Below, piece after piece: positions 56,061-64,000 of a stretch of 64,000 nt of DNA (its first letter is position 1; every line of letters starts with the position of its first letter). The stretch lies in contig CM074761.1 of assembly GCA_037355855.1 (NCBI GenBank), forward strand, positions 4,483,346-4,547,345. Reading direction: 5' to 3'. A program made the position numbers and the translations under genes. The notes beneath the pieces are model-generated. The model did not search any database. It worked only from the letters and a program-made list of their open reading frames with translations, and was not told where the DNA came from. The stretch comes from Pseudo-nitzschia pungens. Lineage: Eukaryota > Bacillariophyta > Bacillariophyceae > Bacillariales > Bacillariaceae.

Positions 56061-57063
56061 TGTCCACGGGAAGTACTCGTACACTAGTTGATGGAGCAAG
56101 AATCCTTGGAAAGTACTTGTACTATTATTTGTCGAAAGTGCTCCAACTAATGAAATAAATAATGCTATTATTGTGATATACGTGTAGTTTGGTTCTTGGT
56201 GGAAGACGGCAGTGTGAATTATTTGCATTCTCATCAAAGATTTTTTCCTCCTACCGTACAAGAGCAACGCGTCACGGAATTCATGTCAACGGAGGATCCG
56301 ACTGCCGGCTTCCAGGCGCACAGCAGCTCCCTGGCCGTCAACTTGTGAAGGAGAACCTCTTCGCTTTAGGTAAGATAAGATTACCGTACGCCAAACTTGT
56401 GCTGTAACGGTGAAACATCAACAGTAAAGTACTGTTTATGTTACAACGAACACCGAAGAAGAAGAAGAAAGGTATCAATCCGTAAACTTCTAGATTTTCA
56501 CGGGTAATTTACTCGTATATCGCGGGTTCGCGTTCTCATAGGATAGGAGAAGATTTCCTTGTTCGGTAGGTACGAGCTACTTACAAATAATACTGTCACT
56601 TACGGATAAACCTTACAGCATAAGACAGTCGACATGATCCAAAATGGTAGGATTGATTGATTCGCTCGACTAAAACTGTCGAAAACGTTGATGCCTTGTG
56701 CCTGCCAAGTTTCGATCACCCGGGATCCATGATCGATTGACTCCCTCACTCCGCCGATTTTGGATGATTCGTTCGTTCGGTCGGTCGGTCGGTTCGATCC
56801 CTCGCAGGTCGCAGGGAGAACTCGACGAGGAGGGCAACATGTGTTTGCATTCCATAGATCCACGGATGCCGACCGTTCCAACGGGTTGCGATCACTTCGG
56901 GACCGGAGATCAACCCATCGCAGAGCGAGAGAGCGTAGTTTTTTGAGTGAGTGAGTGAGTGAGTCGTCTTCGAGTTTTGTGCTCGTATCGATTTCGGACT
57001 CAACGCTGCCACACGTTTCACGAGGCCGATCGCTGCAACAATCACTCCCACAACTCCCAGTCG
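56061..57063. promoter_or_regulatory. Divergent upstream region, PYC / aldo-keto reductase
   Basis: A 1-kb spacer holding both upstream regions. Simple repeats GGTCGGTCGGTCGGTT at about 56779 and GAGTGAGTGAGTGAGTGAGT at 56945 lie close to the reductase start. No gene is recognised. Confidence 0.45.
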
Positions 57064-58656
57064 ATGTTCGGTACTGCTCGGAAGAAGGTGAGCCTATTCC
57101 TTCTTTCGGCCTTCGCTCCGGAGAGATCGCATTGCTTCCTGCACACGGTCTCTTGCTTGTCTATGGATTCCTCCTCTTCTCTCCGCAAGCGGAAAACGCC
57201 GTCGACGACGCCTCGCACCGCCCGGATGATTGGCGGAAACAGCGAAGGGGACGGGGAGCAGCGGTCGGCGAGAACGAAACCTGCCGAGTCGTCCGGTTTT
57301 CGAGAGACTTCGGTAGCCGGTGCCAAAACACTGACCGATGGTGTCCGGTTGGGCAGCGCAAACGACGACACCGTCATACTTCCGTACATCGGATACGGCA
57401 CGTACAAACTCGGGAAAGAAATTGCACGATCGAAAACCTTTGAGGCCTTGGAGCAAGGATATCGATGCATTGATACGGCATTCATATACGGGGGAGAAAC
57501 TACGGAAAAGCAGGTCGGGCTAGCGATCCAAGGTAGGTTGGCTGGTTGCTATCATACCAGGTGCATCCATGAACGATATCCGTACTCGAAAAGAAAAGAA
57601 GTTCTGAGTAAATCCATTCCATCATTTGTCTCACCAAAATTTGGAATGTTCTGCGTTGCGCATAAGATGCCATTGACAAAAAAGTCTTGGAAAATGGGCG
57701 CCGAGACCTCTTTGTCATCACCAAACATTGGAGAAAATACCACGGATACGACGAGGCCAATGAGTGTCTGCGACTAAGCTTGCGAAGATTGCAGTTGGAC
57801 TATATCGATCTTTGGTAAGTTGTTGCGCACGGGTTGCATTTCCGAATCTCGACGGTGGTTTCAGGTTTTTGTTGGAAGACCGGTCTGTCCCGACTCATCC
57901 CTTGTTCGATCGCCGTGCTTCAGGTTGATGCATTGGCCAGGCCCGGCATGGAATACCATGAATCGGCGGAAGGACCTGATCGCACAACACGGACCGTGGC
58001 ACTACGCTGTCCATTCCAAAGAAGACATGCCACAGATACGGGCAGAAACCTGGCGTGCGATGGAGGATGCCGTTCGAAACGGCAAAGTGAGGGCAATAGG
58101 TGTCTGCAACTTTACCGTGAAACACCTAGAGCGTCTCAAGAAGACTGCAACAATTTGGCCGCCGGCTGTCAATCAAATAGAGTGCCACCCTCTCTTTCCC
58201 CAAAAGGAGCTCGTGGACTACTGCCGAAAGGAGGGCATTGTTGTACAGGCTTATGCTTCTTTGGGCGGACAGGACGCCGGCAAGAAATTCTGGAGAACCC
58301 TCTATCCTCCCCCCAAAAAGCCCGGAAGGCAGAAACCGGACTTGGTCACGAAGCTGTCGAATGCACCTCCCGTCCTGGCTCTTGCCACCGAAGTGAATCG
58401 CACCAGTGCACAAGTCCTGCTGAGGTGGGGCCTCGAGAACAATTTTGTCTTGGTCCCGAAAACATCGTCGAAGGAGCGAATGCTGGAAAATGCGGAAATC
58501 CTTGATTTTTCTCTGTCGACCGATCAGATTACTGCGTTGGAAAGCGAATTGCAAAATGCCCTGTCGGAGGCTGCCAAGTTAGAAGGCGAGGACGTGGAAT
58601 CGATGGCCAGGCTTTGCTGGAGAAGCGATCCATTGCGGGATCTTCTGTTTGATTGA
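57064..58656 (+). CDS. Aldo/keto reductase with plastid-type presequence
   Basis: Three exons: 57064-57532, 57685-57814 and 57924-58656, with introns of 152 bp (phase 1) and 109 bp (phase 2); 443 residues. The N-terminus has a short hydrophobic core followed by LLSAFAPERSHC, an almost perfect diatom ASAFAP site. A Ser/Thr/Arg-rich transit-like region comes next. The reductase domain shows GYGTYKLG, IDTAFIYGGE with the catalytic Asp and Tyr, DLFVITKHW with the Lys, LMHWPGPAW with the His, QIECHPLFPQ and VLVPKTSSKERMLENAEI near NADPH. The catalytic tetrad is complete. It probably reduces reactive carbonyls or sugars in the plastid; the substrate is not predictable. Confidence 0.9.
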
Positions 58657-58720
58657 CAAAGGCCCTCTACTCTGTTCTGCCGTAGACATTGAAGTATTAG
58701 CACCAACAAGAAATATCCTA

Positions 58721-59731
58721 TTACACAGGCCGGTTTACGGGACCCAAACTTTTGACTAACAATAGCTCCCGAATGTTTCCAGCCCCGTTGTCATATACCT
58801 CGAGTGTTTCGACATGGAACTTGTGGCCTTTCTGCTTGCTTAGAGCATCGCAGAAACATTTCGTCCCTCCACCCACTCCGAAGTAGTAGCGCTTCGTAGA
58901 AATGTAGGCAATGCCTTTTCCGGGTTTGAGATGCCTCGATAGAAGTTCCGCGGTTTCCATTGCTGCGGTTTCGGAATAGGTTGTTTCCGAGGCCAATATG
59001 CAATCAAACAGACCACCTTTCGGCAACGCGGCGTGCTTCGACTGTTCCATTGAAATCGATTTATCATCCTTCTCGAGCAAAAGATCGGACATGCCGAACC
59101 AATCACCTGCTCCGAAGGCCGTGTGCATGCGAAGCCAACGTTCGATATTTTGTGGTCCATCGACAGAGTTTGCTCTTTTCGAATAGGCATCTCGTGCATT
59201 CAGAACGACGTTTGGCATCGTCACGTCTTTGATGACGAATTCGTTGTAATCCGAAAACGTTACAGAACACTTTGCTGCGTTTTGCTCGGATCTCGCAATT
59301 GCCTTCTTCAAAAGGAAAATACCTGGCAGGCCATGGCCACAGCCTAATTCCAGAACGTGACCCTCGATGTTGACATTGTGATCGAGAAAGTACCGACACA
59401 TGTCGACACTGCACTCCCAAACCTTCAATCCTCCCTCGTATACTCCCGGAACTAGATCCGTGTTGCGATCGCGAAAAGACGCAGACGCTTCGCGCACTCG
59501 AAGAATGTAGTCGTCGATGGTTCCCACTCCTTGTTGCTGTCGAGGGGCGAGAGGGATCGAATCATTTTCTGGGTATTCCTTCGGCAAGGAACTTTCGATC
59601 CACGAAAACGAAGTATTTCTATTGTCCACTCGTCTTTCTCCCTCGCCAGCGAAACCTTCTTCAGACGTGTCCATTGCGTCGGAACCCGAGGCCTGTTCGA
59701 CATCTGGAACGAAGTTGAAAGAAAACGACAT
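58721..59731 (-). CDS. METTL18: METTL18-like protein-histidine N-methyltransferase
   Basis: A single-exon protein of 336 residues from the ATG at 59731. It shows the family pattern LVPGVYEGGLKVWECSVDMCR, then the AdoMet-binding LELGCGHGLPGIFLL (about 128-142), FSDYNEFVIKDVTMPNVVLN, and a post-motif FDCILASETTYSE. METTL18/Hpm1 enzymes methylate a histidine of ribosomal protein uL3 in eukaryotes. The acidic, disordered N-terminus is typical of the family. It is convergent with the aldo/keto reductase, with only 64 bp between stop codons. Confidence 0.9.
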   Translation of the reverse strand: MSFSFNFVPDVEQASGSDAMDTSEEGFAGEGERRVDNRNTSFSWIESSLPKEYPENDSIPLAPRQQQGVGTIDDYILRVREASASFRDRNTDLVPGVYEGGLKVWECSVDMCRYFLDHNVNIEGHVLELGCGHGLPGIFLLKKAIARSEQNAAKCSVTFSDYNEFVIKDVTMPNVVLNARDAYSKRANSVDGPQNIERWLRMHTAFGAGDWFGMSDLLLEKDDKSISMEQSKHAALPKGGLFDCILASETTYSETAAMETAELLSRHLKPGKGIAYISTKRYYFGVGGGTKCFCDALSKQKGHKFHVETLEVYDNGAGNIRELLLVKSLGPVNRPV

Positions 59732-60685
59732 TGCGCTTCGATATCTATCCTAGAAACCCGAATGTGCGAGAGAATTGTGCTGCGTGGAATGCAAGGAAGG
59801 CCACGCAGATATTGCTCCGCAGAATGGCATCTAATGGACTTCTCGATCGAGAGTCTCGTCACTACAACGTTGTATTTATCGGGGACAAATTTGGATTTTG
59901 TATTATTATTTTTCATTTCTTCTACATGAGAAAGCTCGGAGTGCTCAACCGACAACTCCGATTCCGCACTCTGATGGTTGGAAAGACATGCGGTTAACCT
60001 CACTGTGAGGAGTACAAGAACAGTAAGCTTACGGTCGGTGATTATTTTGAACGGTAATTACGGAATGTCACAAGAAGAAAAAGAATGGTGCTCTGAAATC
60101 AAAGGAAACTTCGTAACTGGTAAAAGACAGACCATTATTAATTTTGTCCTGGGATGTCCTACCGGTAGTACCAAGTTGTAAATTTATTACTACGACATCC
60201 CAGGTGTGATGATATTGCTCGTCAGCAGGAAGAGGTGGTAACAGTAACAACAGCAGCACGTCGAGTGCTGGCAAATAGTGAGACTACGGAGGATACTGTT
60301 CAAGTGTCATTGCATACGCTTGGATACTACAGGATACTACTCCCCTAGAGGTACTAGTAGTACAATGGATGGAATCGATTGATAGTACTAGTAGTACTAC
60401 TAGCAGTAGTAGGTGGACATGATGGAGCGCTCAGTTATTTAATAAAAAGGTGATAAGTGAGCTCAGCGCAGCTCAGCTCAGTATCCGTGACACTTTGTTA
60501 TCCCGTTTCAAATACAGCGCTGTAGCGTCTATTGCTGTAATATATGGAGTAATCTTAGCGTGTTCTTGGAGTAGCGTACGAAATAACGAATACTTCTAGT
60601 AATTCAATCGAGTGCTTGTTGCTTGCTGGCGAGCTCGCTAAGTTGCTCGCGTGCTGGTAACTGCAGGGCTGGTGGGTATCAGGTT
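59732..60685. other. Intergenic region with TACTAGTA motifs
   Basis: No gene is recognised. GTAAGCTTACGG lies at about 60023. The cluster AGGTACTAGTAGTACAATGG at 60349 and GATAGTACTAGTAGTACTAC at 60381 belongs to the second motif family. AGCTCAGCGCAGCTCAGCTC at 60459 is a short direct repeat. Confidence 0.45.
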
Positions 60686-62745
60686 ATTACTAGCGATTGG
60701 GCACGCTGCAAAGTTAGCAAAGCAAATTTTGCTTTTTGCTTTGCAAAATTTTGCTTTGCCCACGAAAGCAAAAGTTTTGCTCCCACTTTGCTCCAAAACG
60801 GATAGATGGACGGACGCTCATTCGCTGGGTGAACGGAAAAAGGACAGACGCTGTGTTGACGGAAAAAGGACGGACGCTCATTCGCTGGACAGACTCTATT
60901 AGTACTTGTAAAGGTGCTATTCAGTGTCCTATTCAGTTCATGTCAGTGACTCTAGTCATTATTTGTGTGATTCCAGTGTAAATATTCCTCAAACTATGCA
61001 CGGGCAACAGTATTCAAAAATAAGTATTGAGAAATCACCAATAGTTTGGGTGTCACCACTGATTGATTAATATTTAGCCCTGTGCTGTACAATCCGCTAG
61101 CTAATACCATCACATCCAATATCTGAGTGACTCTGACCATCATTTGTGTGATTCCAGTGTGAATATTCCTCAAACTATGCACAGGCAACACTATTCAAAA
61201 ATAAGTATTGAGAAATCAGTGATAGTTTAGATGTCACCACTGATTAATTAACATTTGGTCTAACACTGGAGAATTTACTAGAAAATAATGTCAAACTGAA
61301 TATCTGAGTAACTCTGACCAACATTTGTGTGATTCCAGTGTGAATATTCCTCAAACTATGCACAGGCAACAGTATTCAAAAATAAGTATTGAGAAATCAC
61401 CAATAGTTTGGGTGTCACCACTGAATAATTAACATTTGGTCTAACACTGGAGAATTTACTAGAAAATAATGGTAAACTGAATATCTGAGTGACTCTGACC
61501 ATCATTTGTGTGATTCCAGTGTGAATATTCCTCAACCTATGTATAGGCAAGAGTATTCAAAAAGAAGTATTGAGAAATCAGTGATAGTTTAGATATCATC
61601 ACTGATTAATTAATATTTGGTCTAACACTGGAGAATTTACTAGAAAATAATGGTAAACTGAATATTTGAGTGACTCTGACCATCATTTGTGTGATTCCAG
61701 TGTGAATATTCCTCAACCTATGTATAGGCAAGAGTATTCAAAAAGAAATATTGAGAAATCACTAATAGTTTAGATGTCACCACTGATTAATTAATATTTG
61801 ACCCACTACTGGAGAATCTGCTGAGAAATTCCAACAAATCAAATATCTGAGTGATTCTGGTTCATATTTGTATAATTCCAGTGTGAATATTTCTCAACTT
61901 TTGCATAGGGAGGCTGATTAAAAAAGAATGAATGAACAATCATTCATAGTTAGGATGTCAGCACTGATCATTCAATATTCGGCCCAGTACTGGGGAATTG
62001 ACTAGAAAATCCACATTTGAATGATTCCAGTCTAAATATTCCTCAACCCATGCATGGGGGAGCCCATTAAAAAAGAATAAATAAAAAATTAGTGAAAAAT
62101 TGGTGATAATGTAGGTAGAGCAAATCAGCGTTACTGGTAAAAAAAAGTCCACAAAAACACTTGAACCTTCAGAGTCAACTTGTGTGACACCACTGTATCA
62201 CGCTGGCTACAGCTTCAACAAGGTATATGTAGATATATAACTTAAATTATATTCTGCTAGACCCAATAGTATGATTATTTATCATCTGTTCATTCCCTAA
62301 TAGCATATAGCAGTGCTATGGATCATATACTACAGCATACACTATGAACTACTAGTATATTATGCTACAAGCTATGCTACCAACTGTCATCATGCTACTG
62401 CCTTGGGTAGAGTCAGTAGGTACCACATGCCAACCTTTGCCAGTACCTCATGTGCTGCTGTTATTGCTACTCTTATTTTTATTATCATCCCTCCCTTGCT
62501 AACAAGCAATCTCTTTCTATTGGCAAGCAATTTTGAAAATTTTTTCGCCTCCGGCGGGCCATCAACCCCCCTTTCCCCCCATTCTTGGGGGGTTTGGGGA
62601 GCTGCGCTCCCCATTTCGGGGTGTGCCCCCATTTTGATTTTGCTTTGCAAAATTTGACTTTGCTCCCCAAAAAGCAAAAGCAAAAAAAGGCAAAATTTGC
62701 TTTGCTCTCAAAAAAACAAAGCGTGCCCAATCGCTAGTTATTACT
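60686..62745. mobile_element. Putative non-autonomous element with inverted-repeat ends carrying a satellite
   Basis: The left end (ACTAGCGATTGGGCACGCT at about 60690) and the right end (AGCGTGCCCAATCGCTAGT at about 62720) are exact inverted copies over 19 bp. Both are followed inward by about 100 bp of related, A/T-rich, self-complementary sequence built from AGCAAAGCAAATTTTGC and GCAAAATTTTGC blocks. Inside lie a GGACGGACGCTCATTCGCTG direct repeat (60810-60900), a 181-bp tandem array, and AT-rich sequence. There is no transposase gene and no obvious target-site duplication. The structure suits a non-autonomous TIR element or a Helentron-like element with internal tandem repeats. Confidence 0.65.
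60940..62130. repeat. 181-bp satellite array, about 6.5 copies
   Basis: Taking the block GTGTGATTCCAGTGTGAATA as anchor, units start at 60965, 61146, 61327, 61508, 61689 and 61870, each exactly 181 bp apart. A diverged seventh starts at 62019 after a 32-bp shortening. Homology decays toward the right end. The unit is AT-rich and encodes nothing; short minus-strand frames in it are by-products of the repeat. Confidence 0.93.
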
Positions 62746-62755
62746 AGTACTTACC

Positions 62756-62960
62756 CTTGTAGCACCATGCTACAGTGTGCTAGGACTTGCTACAGCCACC
62801 AGGTATCTATAACCGGTACAAATCCTACACATAGCACCTTGTTACAGTTGCTTGTTAAGCCTGTTGCTAAGCCTGTTGCTTAGCATCATACAGTCTAGCA
62901 CCTTGCAGACAGTTGCTGGAGGCTAAGACCTGTAGCCTTGGTACAGTTCCCAACACAGGA
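62756..62960 (-). repeat. Dispersed repeat, copy 2 (inverted relative to copy 1)
   Basis: Read on the minus strand, it holds CTTAGCCTCCAGCAACTGTC, GCTAAGCAACAGGCTTAGCA and GTAGGATTTGTACCGGTTAT in the same order as at 22690-23125, with a few substitutions. Only about two short units stand where copy 1 has the 12-bp array. It starts within about 10-40 bp of the right end of the inverted-repeat element. Confidence 0.75.
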
Positions 62961-63437
62961 GACTTAGTAGCACCATAGCATCTTGGATATCTTTACAATC
63001 CATCAATCTTGCTCTTGGTTGTGGAATAAAGCTAAGAATTGAACTGTAGTACATAAAAAAACAGGTGCCACATGTGCTTCCCTCTCACAGTACAACCGGG
63101 ACGACTGCGGATATCATACTCATTGGCCATCAAATAATTGATTGTAGCATACCCATTTCGAACTTGAATCTTGGTGGTTTCTCACCAGCTACGAGTAGTT
63201 GCTACATAGAACTTAAGAGGCGATACTTTACATTCTTCACCATTGCAATCACCAGTAATGTCTGGTACATTTTTATTGCTCTAAACCATGCATCTGTAAT
63301 TTGACATTGCCAAAGAGCGACATATGTAGCTGAGGGTATAATAATACTTCGTAGCATAGTAATCGTCTCGTCTTTCACCGATTATGTTGTTATTATTTGT
63401 ACATATGAATACTCGTACAATTTTGCAAATGCTAGGA
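62961..63437. other. Intergenic region
   Basis: 3' flank of the amino-acid transporter. Nothing is recognised. Confidence 0.4.
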
Positions 63438-64000
63438 TTACCAAGTGGCGAGGGTTGTTATTGTTGCTACGATCATAGCACAAAATCCCAGCGCAGCAAC
63501 GATCAGGTTTTCTCTCTTTCGTCTTTGAGACAAGCTTGGATCTATGTTGTTATGAATCAACGGAGGAAAGATAAATGCAAGGGGACACCCAAGCAAACCA
63601 CCCATCAAACTCACAACTTTGTCGAGGCTTTCCATTGCTGCTATGCCTACAAGAGCAAGCAGAAAGACAAGAAAGGAGGCAATGACACTTCGACTTTGAA
63701 GGCACGAGCTTCCCCTGCCACAGGTTTTGTCCATCAATGAAGCAATCGAGCGCGTAGCAATTTCCAAGGATGGAAAGTTTTGGAGAGGAAATGTGAAGAT
63801 TACAGCAGTACTGTATGCGAGTTGCACGGTTGTGGCTAACGGACCCGAGGGCAGCGACGTCGTCATGACTGTCTTCACATCATTCCCGAATGATGCCCAA
63901 CAACACATACCAAAAACACAATAAAAGCAAATAATGCTCAAAATGACGTTCTGGTACACGATTGGAAACCGTTTTCGATCCTCTGCTCGATAAACAGCTT
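63438..64000 (-). CDS. Amino acid/auxin permease family transporter, C-terminal part
   Basis: The gene runs off the right edge; only the last 187 or so codons are present, ending at 63438. The frame is open to the edge and reads RKRFPIVYQNVILS, then helices CFYCVFGMCCWASFG, VQLAYSTAVIFTFPLQNFPS, VIASFLVFLLALVGIAAM and LVGIAAMESLDKVVSLMGG, ending in a last helix (LGFCAMIVATITTLATW). The FPLQNFPSLE and SLMGGLLGCPLAFIFPPL motifs are those of the AAAP (SLC36/38) family of proton- or sodium-coupled amino acid transporters. Substrate and membrane are unknown. Confidence 0.88.
   Translation of the reverse strand, partial: AVYRAEDRKRFPIVYQNVILSIICFYCVFGMCCWASFGNDVKTVMTTSLPSGPLATTVQLAYSTAVIFTFPLQNFPSLEIATRSIASLMDKTCGRGSSCLQSRSVIASFLVFLLALVGIAAMESLDKVVSLMGGLLGCPLAFIFPPLIHNNIDPSLSQRRKRENLIVAALGFCAMIVATITTLATW

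Noticed and set aside
55608..56087. Plus-strand frame of about 160 codons antisense to pyruvate carboxylase
   Set aside because: It overlaps the clearly conserved PYC first exon in the opposite direction and has no recognisable domain.
56785..56815. GGTTCGATCCC, resembling a tRNA T-loop
   Set aside because: The flanking bases do not pair as a T-stem, and I find no acceptor, D or anticodon arms around it.
60994..61550. Short minus-strand frames of about 65 codons repeated every few hundred bp
   Set aside because: They are the same frame in successive 181-bp satellite units and show no coding features.
62540..62720. GC-rich then A/T-rich stretch (CTCCGGCGGGCC, TGGGGAGCTGCGCTCCCC) suggestive of inserted organelle or green-algal DNA
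   Set aside because: The A/T-rich part matches the left end of the inverted-repeat element at 60.7 kb, so the stretch is better read as part of that element.

Overview
The window looks like nuclear DNA of a diatom, most likely a raphid pennate. Genes are compact, with zero to four short introns (about 85 to 320 bp, GT-AG). Coding sequence begins at ATG with no bacterial-type ribosome binding sites. Several proteins carry bipartite plastid presequences with the F-centred ASAFAP-like motif of diatoms. The gene set is typical of photosynthetic stramenopiles: B12-dependent methionine synthase, a DUF2358-SOUL protein, diatom LRR membrane proteins and PPR proteins. I cannot name the species.

Layout, left to right. 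0-9.6 kb: DnaJ-like protein (+), DUF1499 protein (-), TXNDC9/phosducin-like cofactor (+), an 88-bp tandem repeat, DUF2358-SOUL protein (-), the E2 subunit of 2-oxoglutarate dehydrogenase (+), COX20 (+) and a COX7a-like small subunit (-). 10-19 kb: an LRR membrane protein (+), a TLC-domain membrane protein (-), a PPR protein (+). 17.8-22.5 kb: two divergently transcribed paralogous DMT/TPT-type transporters, separated by telomere-like and AAAACC-type repeats. 22.7-26 kb: a 12-bp minisatellite inside a dispersed repeat, RNase H2 subunit C (+), and a second LRR membrane protein (-). 27-33 kb: COX11 (+), a secreted or plastid MIF-like protein (-), a three-KH-domain RNA-binding protein (-). 33-38.7 kb: mostly repeat-rich intergenic DNA with a UBE2S ubiquitin-conjugating enzyme at 35.8 kb. 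38.7-43 kb: methionine synthase. 43-51.7 kb: a coiled-coil protein (-), a class V PLP enzyme (-), ornithine carbamoyltransferase (+), a CoA-type Nudix hydrolase (+). 51.8-59.7 kb: pyruvate carboxylase (-), a plastid-type aldo/keto reductase (+), a METTL18-like protein histidine methyltransferase (-). 60-63.4 kb: a roughly 2-kb element with inverted-repeat ends enclosing a 181-bp satellite, then a second copy of the dispersed repeat. The window ends inside an amino-acid transporter (-).

How the genes work together. There is no operon-like organisation. By function there is a mitochondrial bias: 2-oxoglutarate dehydrogenase E2, COX20, COX7a-like, COX11, pyruvate carboxylase and, by its presequence, ornithine carbamoyltransferase. 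The unusual material is in the repeats, in recurrent single-base frameshifts in otherwise conserved genes, and in a short inverted-repeat motif (GTAA-GG/CC-TTAC) that recurs in intergenic and upstream DNA.
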